Assembly: GCA_036275915.1 (NCBI GenBank)
Contig: DASUCV010000009.1
Location: forward strand, 159,198-223,197
DNA: 64,000 nt
Source of the DNA: Candidatus Polarisedimenticolaceae bacterium
GTDB lineage: Bacteria > Acidobacteriota > Polarisedimenticolia > Polarisedimenticolales > DASRJG01
Direction: 5' to 3'
Shown here piece by piece: positions 16,975-25,313 of the stretch (position 1 is its first letter; the number at the start of each line of letters is the position of its first letter). The notes under the pieces are model-generated. The model saw nothing but the letters and a program-made list of their open reading frames with translations. It searched no databases and was not told where the DNA came from. The position numbers were made by a program, and so were the translations under genes.

Positions 16975-17385
16975 TCAGCTCGTCCTGGCGTCCCTCAAGA
17001 GGTGCGCCATCCTCTGGAGCAGTTTCCATCCGATGACGCCGTTCGCCTCGACGACGGGGCGAAAGTCCCAGAACGTGAGGCCCCAGAGGACGAGGTCGCT
17101 CGTCGCGGTGATCGTGGCGGTGCGGGGCCCCTCGTCGAACATCGCGATCTCGCCGAAGAAGTCGCCGGCGTGGAAGATCGCGCGCTCCCTGCCGCCGACG
17201 ACGCAACGGCAGTCGCCCGACTCGACGACGTAGAAGGCGGCGCCGCCGGAGCCTTCCTGGATCACGATGTCGCCTGTCGCGAAGCGGCGCTCCTTGAAGA
17301 GGCGCGCGATCTGCTCGATCTCGCCCTTCGTGAGGTCGGCGAAGATCGGGACGCGGCGGAGAACGTCTTGCGGCGCGCCCTTCAT
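16975..17385 (-). CDS. Cyclic-nucleotide-binding-domain protein without output domain
   Basis: The product has 136 residues and consists of one Crp-type cNMP-binding beta-roll: RRVPIFADLTKGEIEQIA, GDIVIQEGSGGAAFYVVESG and FFGEIAMFDEGPRTATITA, the phosphate-binding cassette with its conserved Glu and Arg. The C-terminal helix (WKLLQRMAHLL) is present but there is no DNA-binding domain. It overlaps the stop of the ATP-grasp gene by four bases (ATGA) and is third in that operon. It may be a ligand-sensing regulatory subunit of the split phosphotransferase encoded upstream, which is inferred from context. Confidence 0.85.
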   Translation of the reverse strand: MKGAPQDVLRRVPIFADLTKGEIEQIARLFKERRFATGDIVIQEGSGGAAFYVVESGDCRCVVGGRERAIFHAGDFFGEIAMFDEGPRTATITATSDLVLWGLTFWDFRPVVEANGVIGWKLLQRMAHLLRDARTS

Positions 17386-18200
17386 GCGCCGGCCTTCGTG
17401 ATCGCCCGGCACTGGAGGAGGAAGATCTTCCCGTCGGAGAGCGCCCACTCGATGTCCCGGCCGGGGCCGTAGATGACCTCGCACCGGCTCGCCAGCTCGT
17501 GGAGCTGCCGCAGGTGGTCGTCGTTCAAGGAGAGCGCCTCGACGAGATGCGGAGGCAGCGGATCCTCGATCGTGCCGCCCTCGGCCGCGCGCCGCACCGC
17601 GATCTTCTTGTAGCCGGGAATCCGCTCCAGGACGTTTCCCTGCCGGTCGATGCGGAAGTTGTCGGGGATCACGAGCGCCGCGACGACCGCCTCGCCGAGC
17701 CCCCACGCGGCCTCGATCACGCGCTCGTCGTCCCCCGTCACGGGGTTCGTCGTGAACATGACGCCCGCGGCTTCGGGGTCGAGGAGCGCCTGGACGACGA
17801 CGCCCACGCTCGGGCGCGTGAAGCGGCCGATCTTCTGGCGGTAGGTGATCGCCGAGTCGGAGTTGGCCGACCACCACACCTTGTTGAGCGCCGCGCTCAC
17901 GTCGTCCGCGGTCCTCACGTTCAGGAGCGTGAGATGTTGCCCGGCGAAGCTCGCCGAGGCGCCGTCCTCGTCGACGGCCGACGAACGCACGGCGAGCGGG
18001 CCGCCGAGCGGTCTCACCCTCTTGACGACCTCTTGCGTCGCGCGCGTCTCGCCCGACGCGACCGCTTCGACGATGTCCCCCGAGAGCGCGAAGCCGGGCG
18101 GGACCGGAAGGCCGTCGCGAATCGCCTGCCCCAAGCCCACCGCCTTGGCGCCGAAGAGCGCCTCTTCGTGGGCCTCTTCGAGGGGGACGACTCGCTTCAA
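17382..18200 (-). CDS. PEP/pyruvate-binding ATP-grasp domain protein (split PEP-synthase-like)
   Basis: This encodes 272 residues and corresponds only to the N-terminal nucleotide-binding part of PEP synthase, pyruvate phosphate dikinase or rifampicin phosphotransferase. Visible signatures are GGPLAVRSSAVDEDGASASFAG, VVVQALLDPEAAGVMFTTNP, IEAAWGLGEAVV and the C-terminal DIEWALSDGKIFLLQCR. The phosphohistidine domain is absent here but is encoded by the immediately upstream gene. Start ATG 18200 overlaps that gene's stop (ATGA). In full-length relatives this domain transfers the beta-phosphate of ATP to the swivelling His. The acceptor is unknown. Confidence 0.9.
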   Translation of the reverse strand: MKRVVPLEEAHEEALFGAKAVGLGQAIRDGLPVPPGFALSGDIVEAVASGETRATQEVVKRVRPLGGPLAVRSSAVDEDGASASFAGQHLTLLNVRTADDVSAALNKVWWSANSDSAITYRQKIGRFTRPSVGVVVQALLDPEAAGVMFTTNPVTGDDERVIEAAWGLGEAVVAALVIPDNFRIDRQGNVLERIPGYKKIAVRRAAEGGTIEDPLPPHLVEALSLNDDHLRQLHELASRCEVIYGPGRDIEWALSDGKIFLLQCRAITKAGA

Positions 18201-19816
18201 TCGAGCACCGTCACTTCACCGCGGTTGCCGTCGACGCGGAGGCGCGCGCCGTCCTTGATGCGATCGGTCGCCTCGCGCGTGCCGACGACGCCCGGGATTC
18301 CGTATTCCCGGGCGACGATCGCCGAGTGCGAGAGCAGGCCGCCGGCGTCGGTGACGATCGCGCCGAGGAGCGGCAGGAGGATGTTGAACGCCTCGGTCGT
18401 CGATTGCGTCACGAGGATGTCGCCCTTCGCGATGCGGCCGAACTCCGCGGGGCCATTGATCCTCCGTGCGGGGCCTTCGTAGACGCCCTTGCTCGCCGCG
18501 AGGCCGCGGAGCATGTGCGTTTCATGCTTTGCGTCCGAGCTGCCGAAGAGCGCGCCGAGCGCGACGCCGGTCGCGCGCATGAGGCGGCCGACTGCGGGCG
18601 GGAGCCCCGCGGGATCGGGCGGCGGAGGCGGCGGCGTCCCGAGGGTCTGCGGGACGTCCTTCGCGCTGTGCGCGGTGCGGAAGTCGTGCCGCTCGCGGAG
18701 CTCGTCGGCCGACGGGCCGCCGGTGCCGAGGAGGAGCGCCTTCATCTCGTCGAGACCGGCGTCGATGATGTGGACCGAATCGTGGATGCGGCCCTTCGCG
18801 TGGACCCGGCGCCCGGCGGCGAGCGCCGCGCGACGCATGAGCCCCGAGGCCCAGATGTCGCTGAAGACCCCCCGCTCGTCGCGGACGTGGTACGTGCCCC
18901 GCGCCTCCTCGAGGAGGCCGTCGAACGCTTCGCGGTGCGCCTCGGGAACCTTGGCGCGCACGTCGGCGATCCGTCCGTCGACGTCGGCGTGGGCGGTCTT
19001 CGCTCCCGAGAGGGCGACCTGGATCGCGCGGAGGAGCGCGTCGGGAAGCTCGAGCGCGTACGGGTTCGAGATGTCGAAGCCGTCGAGGAGGCGATAGCCG
19101 ACGAGGTCGAGATAGCCCGAGACCGCCTCGCCCGTGCCACCGTCGAGCGCGCGCAGCTCGGCGAGGGCCTTCGCGGCGTCCTTCGATTGCAGGAGCTTCT
19201 GCGCGCGCGGATCCGCGGCGATCGCGTTGATCATCTTGTTCAGCTCGACGGACGCACCGGCAGAGACCGGCGACGTGCCGCGCATCAGCCCGAGCAGCTC
19301 CGCCGGTGGCAAGCCGGTCCAGTCGCCGACGTGCGCGAGGAAATCGCCGACGGGGACGATCGCCGCCGCGGTGAAGCGCATGTGCTGGTAGAGCATCTGT
19401 GCGTGATGGTCGCGGCAGCGCACGAGATGCGCGGCGAGCTCGGCGTCCGAGAGCGTGTCGGGATCGACCGCCTGGATCGCCTGGTGCGCGCGGATCGCCG
19501 CGGGCTTGAACGTGTCGTTCCAGTCGTCCCGCTGCTGGCGCCAGTACTTCGTCTCGATGACCTGCGCCGCGCGTGCGAACCGGGCGGGAATGTCGCTCTC
19601 GGGCGCGGGCCGGACGGTCCTGTAGCCGAACCCTTGGACGTACTTCATCTCGAGACCGTCGATGAGCATCCCGTAGCCGCGCGCGAACTCGCCGGAGCCG
19701 CGCAGGAACGCCTCGGGGTGGATTTCCATCCAGTAGCGCGTCGCCGGGCGCGGGAAGTGAACGGGATCGAGCTCCCAGAATCCGGGGCCGGGCGCGTCGA
19801 GAGAAAGTGTGGGCAT
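18197..19816 (-). CDS. PEP-utilising phosphohistidine-domain protein (split dikinase, first subunit)
   Basis: The product has 539 residues. The C-terminal ~100 residues are the mobile phosphohistidine domain, with GGLLSHSAIVAREYGIPGVV and catalytic His497. The long N-terminal helical part (FARGYGMLIDGLEMKYVQGF) is reminiscent of the substrate-binding middle domain of rifampicin phosphotransferase. An ATP-grasp domain is missing and is encoded by the next gene, 18200-17382. GGAGG lies seven bases before ATG 19816. Together the pair could form one ATP-dependent phosphotransferase. The acceptor, whether pyruvate, an antibiotic or another metabolite, cannot be read from the sequence. Confidence 0.88.
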   Translation of the reverse strand: MPTLSLDAPGPGFWELDPVHFPRPATRYWMEIHPEAFLRGSGEFARGYGMLIDGLEMKYVQGFGYRTVRPAPESDIPARFARAAQVIETKYWRQQRDDWNDTFKPAAIRAHQAIQAVDPDTLSDAELAAHLVRCRDHHAQMLYQHMRFTAAAIVPVGDFLAHVGDWTGLPPAELLGLMRGTSPVSAGASVELNKMINAIAADPRAQKLLQSKDAAKALAELRALDGGTGEAVSGYLDLVGYRLLDGFDISNPYALELPDALLRAIQVALSGAKTAHADVDGRIADVRAKVPEAHREAFDGLLEEARGTYHVRDERGVFSDIWASGLMRRAALAAGRRVHAKGRIHDSVHIIDAGLDEMKALLLGTGGPSADELRERHDFRTAHSAKDVPQTLGTPPPPPPDPAGLPPAVGRLMRATGVALGALFGSSDAKHETHMLRGLAASKGVYEGPARRINGPAEFGRIAKGDILVTQSTTEAFNILLPLLGAIVTDAGGLLSHSAIVAREYGIPGVVGTREATDRIKDGARLRVDGNRGEVTVLD

Positions 19817-19854
19817 CGAAGAACCTCCGCAACGGCCATTATGCGGAGGAAATA

Positions 19855-19868
19855 AGGGGACAGCTACC
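19855..19868 (+). repeat. Dispersed AGGGGACAGCTACC element
   Basis: AGGGGACAGCTACC with trailing CGAATTTC sits between genes here, and a near copy (AGGGGACAGCTTCC) lies at 59043-59056. Similar short intergenic sequences often accompany REP-associated (Y1/RAYT) transposases, but no transposase is present in this window. Confidence 0.45.
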
Positions 19869-19916
19869 GAATTTCAGACGTAGGGCGGCCGGGCCTATTC
19901 AACCGGATAGGCTCGC

Positions 19917-19964
19917 GTACCACCGGTGGTACGGACCGTACCGCGGGTGGCGTCGGAGTAAACT
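19917..19964 (+). promoter_or_regulatory. Nested palindromes overlapping a TAAACT -10-like element
   Basis: GTACCACCGGTGGTAC (19917-19932) is a perfect 16-base palindrome. It overlaps GGTACGG-A-CCGTACC (19928-19942), a 7-1-7 inverted repeat. TAAACT at 19959-19964 lies six bases before GTG 19971. The palindromes therefore cover the -35 zone of a probable leaderless promoter, the expected place for a repressor operator. Confidence 0.55.
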
Positions 19965-19970
19965 CCGCCG

Positions 19971-20480
19971 GTGATCGGACCCACCTGGGACAACTTCTAC
20001 GTAATCGTCGGGGGCGCGGCTGCGGCGCTCATCGGCGTTCAGTTCGTCGTCATCGCGCTCGTCTCGGGCTTGAGCACGCAGGTGACCGCCGAGTCGATCG
20101 CCGCGTTCGCCACGCCCTCGGTGGTCCACCTCACCGGTGCGCTCGTGCTCTCCGCGCTCATGACCGCGCCGTTCGCGTCGCCTTCGCCGCGGGCGATGAC
20201 GATCGGCCTCTTCGGGATCGCCGGCATCGTGTACGCCGCGATCGTCATTCGCCGCACGAAGCGGCAGACGGTCTATCGGCCGGTGTTCGAGGACTGGCTG
20301 TGGCATACCCTTCTTCCGTTCGGTAGCTACGTCCTCCTGGTGATCGCCGCGCTCGTCATCACGCGGGGATGGGGTGCCTACGCCGTCGCCGCCGTCTCAC
20401 TCGGCCTCCTCCTCATCGGCATCCACAACGCGTGGGACTCGATGACCCACATGCTCGTGAAGTCCCGCACGGAGCCCTGA
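19971..20480 (+). CDS. Small integral membrane protein of unknown function
   Basis: This encodes 169 residues with about five hydrophobic helices: FYVIVGGAAAALIGVQFVVI, HLTGALVLSALM, AMTIGLFGIAGIVYAAIV, HTLLPFGSYVLLVIAALV and AYAVAAVSLGLLLIGI. The loops between them are short, and no catalytic or transport motif is recognised. The start is GTG 19971, six bases after TAAACT, with no ribosome site. It is followed six bases later by the Rossmann-fold gene at 20487, so the two are probably co-transcribed under the palindromic control region upstream. Confidence 0.8.
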   Translation: MIGPTWDNFYVIVGGAAAALIGVQFVVIALVSGLSTQVTAESIAAFATPSVVHLTGALVLSALMTAPFASPSPRAMTIGLFGIAGIVYAAIVIRRTKRQTVYRPVFEDWLWHTLLPFGSYVLLVIAALVITRGWGAYAVAAVSLGLLLIGIHNAWDSMTHMLVKSRTEP

Positions 20481-20486
20481 GCCGCC

Positions 20487-21122
20487 ATGCGCATCGGAAT
20501 CCTCGGCTCGGGGCTCATGGGGGCGAAGCTCGGCGCGATCTTCGCGCGCGCCGGGCACGACGTCGTCTTCAGCTACTCGAAGAGCGAGAGCAAGCTCGCG
20601 CGCTTGGCCAAGGAGGCCGGAGCGCGCGCCGGGACACCGTCCGACGCGGCGAGGGGCGCCGATGCCGTCCTGCTCGCCGTTCACTGGTCCCGCGTCGGCG
20701 ACGTGGTCAAGAAGGCGGGCGGTCTCTCGGGGAAGGTCATCGTCACCTGCTGCCTGCCGATGAGCCGCGACGACGGGCGCCTCGTCGTCGCGCACACCTC
20801 CTCCGGTGCGGAGGCGCTGGCGAAGAGGATCCCGGGCGCGCGCGTCGTCTCGGCGTTCGGCACGGTCCCGAGCGAGGTCCTCTTCGACGTCTTCGAGCGG
20901 CGGCGGCGGACGAAGCGGCCGAGCCTCGTCTACTGCGGGGACGACCGCCGCGCGAAGAAGGTCGCCGCGACGCTGATTCGCGACAGCGGCTTCGACCCGC
21001 TCGATGCCGGTCCGCTCACCGTCGCGCGTTTCCTCGAGCCTTTCACCCTTCTCGTCGCGCGCCTCGCCTACGACGTGCCCGGGGGGCCGGAGCTGGCGTA
21101 CCGATTCGAGCGATACCGGTAA
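20487..21122 (+). CDS. NADP-binding oxidoreductase (F420-dependent reductase-like)
   Basis: The product has 211 residues. It starts with a Rossmann dinucleotide motif (MRIGILGSGLMGAKLGAIFA) and SYSKSESK after strand 2, which favours NADP. The single compact domain with ADAVLLAVHWSRVGDVV and ARVVSAFGTVPSE matches the NADPH-dependent F420 reductase/coenzyme F420-dependent NADP oxidoreductase family. Many family members do not use F420, so the substrate stays open. It is second in a two-gene unit with the membrane protein. It ends 13 bases before a kinase-gene remnant. Confidence 0.82.
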   Translation: MRIGILGSGLMGAKLGAIFARAGHDVVFSYSKSESKLARLAKEAGARAGTPSDAARGADAVLLAVHWSRVGDVVKKAGGLSGKVIVTCCLPMSRDDGRLVVAHTSSGAEALAKRIPGARVVSAFGTVPSEVLFDVFERRRRTKRPSLVYCGDDRRAKKVAATLIRDSGFDPLDAGPLTVARFLEPFTLLVARLAYDVPGGPELAYRFERYR

Positions 21123-21135
21123 ACCCGCGTCGCCG

Positions 21136-21195
21136 TGTCACACGGAGATCGCCTCGGCCCGTACGAGATCGTCGCGCCCCTCGGTGCGCGAGGCG
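21136..21195 (+). pseudogene. 5' remnant of a Ser/Thr protein kinase gene
   Basis: Starting at GTG 21136 the frame reads [20 protein letters not shown], which matches the first ~20 residues of the kinase at 56452 ([20 protein letters not shown]) and is close to it at the DNA level. Homology is lost just where the Gly-rich loop would continue (GGMGEVY). The remaining kinase is absent, and the frame runs into the 3' end of the converging TPR gene. This looks like what was left after deletion or recombination. Confidence 0.7.
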
Positions 21196-21219
21196 ATGCG
21201 GCGCGGCGAGACGAATTAG

Positions 21220-23088
21220 CTACGTTCCCTTCGACGCCAGCACCAGCACGTGGGTCATGAGGTAGTCGGTCACGGCACCGGCATCGCCCTTGGAGAGCGA
21301 CTTCAGGCTGAGCCCGTAGCGCCGGTGGAGGACCTCGTAGAGCACGAAGCCCCGGAGATGACCGGCTTTCTCGATCTCGAGGATCCGGTCGAGGCTTTCG
21401 ACTCGAGCGAATGGCTCCCTGCCCTCGTCCGGGTGGTTGTGCCCGTTGTCGTACGCCTCGGCCGCGGTCCTCATGGCGAAGACCTCCTCGTCGATGCTCG
21501 GCGCGGTCGACTCGGCTCCGCCGTATCGCTTGCGCACGTCCGGCTCGTTTCTCCACACGGACTTCGCCGACACGTAGCCGAGCCATGAAGGATCGACGAT
21601 CTTCAGGTGGACACCATCCTTGTCGGCGAACGTCCCGCCCTGGATCGACGGCGCGAGGTCGCGAACGACGAGGCCCAAGAGCGAGACCCGCTTCACCGAC
21701 TTGTCGAGAACAGGGTCGCCGGGCGCGCGGCAACGGAAGAGCGGAATGAGCGCGCCGGCCCCTTGGGCCGAGAGAACGGCCGACGGAACGTCGTCGGCCT
21801 TCGCACAGTCGACGACGTCGTCGCCCTTCAGGTTGAAGCCGTCGCGGAAGCGCGCGCGCTCGGCCGCGAGGAACTTGTCGGTGTCGGCGGCGGCGCCCTC
21901 GTCCAGCACGTAGTGCACCTTCGACTCGCTCATCGTCGTCACGACGAACATCGCAAGGCTCTCTTCGTTCGCCGTCTCTGGCTGGTCGGTCTTCTCGTTC
22001 AGCACGCCTTCCTTGCGCGCCCAGTCCTCGAAGGCTTTCAGGCGGTCGGCGTGCTGGGCGCGCCACGTGGTGGCCGCCTCCCCGAGCTTGCTTCCCATCG
22101 TGCCGTAGATGTACTCGTCGAGGAACCCGGCGTCGTCGATCTTGAGCAGGAGGTCGTAGCGGCCGGAGGCCGCCTTCGCGTCGCCTGCCTTCGTCTTCCG
22201 CCACTCGGGGATGACGATCGTCGAAAGGATCTCCTTCTCCTCCTCGAACGTCGGACGATACCCGCACGCCTCCGGGAAGCGCTTCCGGTGCTCGGTGGTG
22301 CGCCAGGCGACGCGCGAGAGCTTTTCGGCCAGGTCGATGGTGGAGTACTGGTCGCTCGGGTCGATCGTGACGTTGACGTTGTCCATTTCCTTGAGACGCG
22401 CGCGGACGCCGTCGGCGCGCGGGTCGTCCTTCCCGACCTCGAGGAACTTCGTCAAGTTGTCGTGCTCTTCGTAGTTGCAATCGTCCGCCTTCGCGAGCTT
22501 GGCGAGTTGGAAGTAGGCCGACGGCCTCTTCGGATCGAGGTCGCGGGCCTTCTTCATCTCGTCCTTGGCACCCTGCAGATCGCTCGAGCGAACCTTGCAG
22601 ACCCCGAGATTGATGTGGCCCATGTAGCTCGACGGCTGGACGGCGAGGAGCGCTTCGTAGGTGGCCTTCGCGGCGTCGGCAAACCCCAGGTTGTCGAGGA
22701 TGTTCCCCTTGAGAACGTAGGCACCTTCGCTCTTCGGATCGATCGTCAACGATCGAACGACCTGGTCGAGCGCCTTCGCCTGCTCCCCCATCTCGCTCAG
22801 CGTGAAGGCCGTCTCGTAATAGGCGCTCGCATTCACCGGATCGATGGCGAGCGCTTTGCGGTACGCGTCGAGCGCGTCGTCGTAGCGGCGAGCGTCGTGC
22901 GCCTGCGTACCGCGCTGAATGAGCTTGCGGACCTCGCTTCGGTCGCGATCGGAGACCGGCGGCGTCTTGTCGATCAGCGCCTCCACTTCGCGGACGACGT
23001 CGTCCTCCACGATCGGAAGCTCCCGCGGACCGGCGGCCAAGACACCGGTCATCACGAAGATTGCTGCGGCGGAGAGCGCACGTCTCAT
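21220..23088 (-). CDS. Exported TPR-repeat protein
   Basis: This encodes 622 residues. It has a signal peptide (MRRALSAAAIFVMTGVLAAG) and at least three TPR units between ~60 and 200 (ARRYDDALDAYRKALAIDPV, ASAYYETAFTLSEMGEQAKA, GAYVLKGNILDNLGFADAAK). A long C-terminal domain of ~400 residues has no recognisable motif. ATG 23088 has GGGAGG five bases upstream and overlaps the S41 protease stop (ATGA), so the two exported proteins are co-translated. TPRs usually scaffold protein complexes, so it may present substrates to the protease. The function of the C-terminal domain is unknown. Confidence 0.85.
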   Translation of the reverse strand: MRRALSAAAIFVMTGVLAAGPRELPIVEDDVVREVEALIDKTPPVSDRDRSEVRKLIQRGTQAHDARRYDDALDAYRKALAIDPVNASAYYETAFTLSEMGEQAKALDQVVRSLTIDPKSEGAYVLKGNILDNLGFADAAKATYEALLAVQPSSYMGHINLGVCKVRSSDLQGAKDEMKKARDLDPKRPSAYFQLAKLAKADDCNYEEHDNLTKFLEVGKDDPRADGVRARLKEMDNVNVTIDPSDQYSTIDLAEKLSRVAWRTTEHRKRFPEACGYRPTFEEEKEILSTIVIPEWRKTKAGDAKAASGRYDLLLKIDDAGFLDEYIYGTMGSKLGEAATTWRAQHADRLKAFEDWARKEGVLNEKTDQPETANEESLAMFVVTTMSESKVHYVLDEGAAADTDKFLAAERARFRDGFNLKGDDVVDCAKADDVPSAVLSAQGAGALIPLFRCRAPGDPVLDKSVKRVSLLGLVVRDLAPSIQGGTFADKDGVHLKIVDPSWLGYVSAKSVWRNEPDVRKRYGGAESTAPSIDEEVFAMRTAAEAYDNGHNHPDEGREPFARVESLDRILEIEKAGHLRGFVLYEVLHRRYGLSLKSLSKGDAGAVTDYLMTHVLVLASKGT

Positions 23089-24518
23089 GGATGGCCTCCC
23101 AGGATCTCGATTGCCTTGCGGAGCACGGGATCGATCGCCGACGGGTCGTCCAGGTGGGGCACGTCGCTCTGAAGCAGCGCTTTCACGCGCGCCGCATCGT
23201 CTTGGCCGAGCTCCACGACGACGTCGGGCGTGAGCCCGACGCCGTCCCACGAGCGGCGGGAACCCGGATAGAAGTAGGTTCGCTCTACGAGCGCCAACGT
23301 GCCCTCGTCCAAGATGTCGTGGACGGTCTGTCCAACGCCCTTCCCGAACGTGCGCGAGCCGACGATCGTCCCGCGCTTGTGGACCTGCATCGCGGCGGCG
23401 AACGTCTCCGCCATCGATGCCGACTGGCCGTCGACGAGCACCGCGAGCGGCTGGCCGTGGTATTCGACCGTCGCGTCGACGTCGACCTCCTTGCCGGAGA
23501 GGTTGTCGCGGTAGCTCATGGTCGCTTGTCCGGGCCTGAGGAAGCAGTCGATCAGTGCGGGCGACGCTATTCCTCCTGGATTCGAGCGTAGATCGATCAC
23601 GAGCCCGCGCATCGACGCGCGCTCGATCGCGCGGAGCGCACGCCGCAGCTCGACGATGCTCTCGACCGCGAAGCGGGAGATCCGCAGGTACGCGACGTCG
23701 CCCGCCGGCGTCCACGTGACGGTCGTGAACCTCCGGGGGATCGCTTCCGCCGCGAGCACGACGCGCTTTCCGCCGACCCCGGCGGTGACACTGTAGGAGA
23801 ACGGCCGGAGGCTGAGCCAGTAGTGGGCGATCTCGGCGGACGACAGCTCGCCGATTGGACGTCCGTCGATGCCGACGATCTCGGATCCAGCGGCAAGTCC
23901 ACCGCGGCCGAGCGCCTCGTCGTCCACCTCGCTCACGAAGTACCGCCCCTCACGCCGGATCGGCCGGAACCCGACGCAGAAACGTCGGCCCAGGTCTCGC
24001 GCGGCGTCGCTCGCGATCTCGTCCGCGTAGCGGTAGTGATCGTACCGATTGTGCAGCGAGCGCATGTAGCTCTCGATCCAGAGAAACCAGAGCGTATGGG
24101 TCAGGTTCGTCCGTGTGTCGCCGCGTGCGTCGAGGTCGTGCAAGGTCCGATCGATCATCGATTTAGCGAGCCGCGCGCCCCCGCCTTCGATCGGAAGCGA
24201 TCGTTGCGGCCGCCCTCCGACGGACATCGACGCGGTCTTCCCGTCCTGTCCGACCGAGACCGTGACCGCGGAGAGCGCGGGGAGATCCGCCGCCCCGATG
24301 CAATCGGAGAGGATCCTGAGGACCTCCGGTGCATCGAACGGACGGTTCGTCGAGGCGGCCCCGGTCGCGAGCACCGCCTCGAAGATCTTGGGCTCCTGAC
24401 CCTTGTAGGAAACGACATGAACGCGCCCCAGGTCGGGACAGCGTCCACCGTCCGCCCCCACCGCGGTGAGCGCGAGAGCCGCGAGGATCGAAGCTAGGGG
24501 TCGGCACCAACGACTCAC
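23085..24518 (-). CDS. S41-family C-terminal-processing-like peptidase
   Basis: The product has 477 residues with GTG start and signal peptide. A PDZ-like segment near 195-260 includes GSEIVGIDGRPIGELS. The peptidase core has LVIDLRSNPGGIASP, then GQSASMAETFAAAM with probable nucleophile Ser368, and SRTFGKGVGQ with general-base Lys393, the Ser-Lys dyad of CtpA/Tsp proteases. It is exported, so it acts in the periplasm or at the cell surface. A TAACAT hexamer (complement of 24529-24534) lies ten bases before the start. It heads the pair with the TPR protein. The substrate is unknown. Confidence 0.88.
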   Translation of the reverse strand: MSRWCRPLASILAALALTAVGADGGRCPDLGRVHVVSYKGQEPKIFEAVLATGAASTNRPFDAPEVLRILSDCIGAADLPALSAVTVSVGQDGKTASMSVGGRPQRSLPIEGGGARLAKSMIDRTLHDLDARGDTRTNLTHTLWFLWIESYMRSLHNRYDHYRYADEIASDAARDLGRRFCVGFRPIRREGRYFVSEVDDEALGRGGLAAGSEIVGIDGRPIGELSSAEIAHYWLSLRPFSYSVTAGVGGKRVVLAAEAIPRRFTTVTWTPAGDVAYLRISRFAVESIVELRRALRAIERASMRGLVIDLRSNPGGIASPALIDCFLRPGQATMSYRDNLSGKEVDVDATVEYHGQPLAVLVDGQSASMAETFAAAMQVHKRGTIVGSRTFGKGVGQTVHDILDEGTLALVERTYFYPGSRRSWDGVGLTPDVVVELGQDDAARVKALLQSDVPHLDDPSAIDPVLRKAIEILGGHP

Positions 24519-24531
24519 GTTGGCGCCGATG

Positions 24532-25182
24532 TTAGATCAGTCCCGCCTTCGTCGCTCGGCTGACCGCCTCCGTGCTCGTCGTCACCTGGAGCTTTCGGTA
24601 GATGCGGCGGAGGTAGGTGCGCACCGTGTGCACGCTGAGGTTCGAGAGGTCGGCGATGCGCTTGTAGGAGAGGCCGTCGGCGAGCGCCTTCAACACCTGG
24701 AGCTCGCGATCCGAGAGGCCGAGGGCGAGCGGCGGCATCGCCTTCGGCGTATCGCCGCCACCGCGCAGGAGGACGATGACCTTGCGCGCGACCTCGGAGG
24801 TCATCGGCGAGCCGCCGTTCGCGATGACGTGGAGCTGCTCGACCAGCTCCCCCGCGGTCGTCTTCTTCAGGAGGTAACCGTCGGCGCCGGCGCAGATCGC
24901 CTCGAGGATCGTGTGCGGCTCCTCGAACACGGTCAGGATGACGACCGAGATCTCGGGGAAGAGCGCCTTCAGCGCGCGGGTCGCCTCGATCCCGGTGAGG
25001 CCCGGCATCGCGATGTCGAGAAGCGCCAGGTCCCAGGGGCGCTCGCTCGACGTCCGCGCGGCCTCGATGAGGCGCTTTCCGTCCGGGTACGCGGCCACGA
25101 CCTCGAACCCCGGCTCGAGGGCGAGCACCGCCTCCAGGCTCTTCCGGTACTCGACGCGATCCTCGGCGATCACGACTCTCAT
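24532..25182 (-). CDS. NarL/LuxR-type response regulator
   Basis: This encodes 216 residues. The receiver domain has the acidic pocket (VVIAEDR), phosphoacceptor Asp56 in LALLDIAMPGLTG, a Thr switch residue (VVILTVFE) and Lys (GYLLKKTT). The C-terminal LuxR helix-turn-helix is LSDRELQVLKALADGLSYKR with LSVHTVRTYLRRIYRKL. An in-frame upstream extension to 25293 is rejected; MRVVIAEDRV at 25182 is the standard start. The histidine kinase at 29551-32403, of the HisKA_3 class that partners NarL regulators, is separated from it only by the FG-GAP gene, so they probably form one system. Confidence 0.9.
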   Translation of the reverse strand: MRVVIAEDRVEYRKSLEAVLALEPGFEVVAAYPDGKRLIEAARTSSERPWDLALLDIAMPGLTGIEATRALKALFPEISVVILTVFEEPHTILEAICAGADGYLLKKTTAGELVEQLHVIANGGSPMTSEVARKVIVLLRGGGDTPKAMPPLALGLSDRELQVLKALADGLSYKRIADLSNLSVHTVRTYLRRIYRKLQVTTSTEAVSRATKAGLI

Positions 25183-25220
25183 GCGGGGCGCATCATCCGC
25201 CGGAACGCCCCGGGGAACCA

Positions 25221-25238
25221 GTCGCCCGTTCGGGCGAC
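25221..25238. promoter_or_regulatory. Inverted repeat upstream of the FG-GAP gene, candidate regulator site
   Basis: GTCGCCCG-TT-CGGGCGAC (8-2-8) lies between the divergent response-regulator and FG-GAP genes, and GGCGACA repeats directly shortly after (25233-25239, 25248-25254). A TAGAAC hexamer (25277-25282) and GGGAGG (25301-25306) precede the FG-GAP start. The position fits an operator for the adjacent LuxR-type regulator. Confidence 0.5.
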
Positions 25239-25313
25239 AGCGCATTTGGCGACACGACGGACGCCCGCGCCGCCGGTAGAACTTCCCCGCCATCGACCTC
25301 GGGAGGTGCCGTG

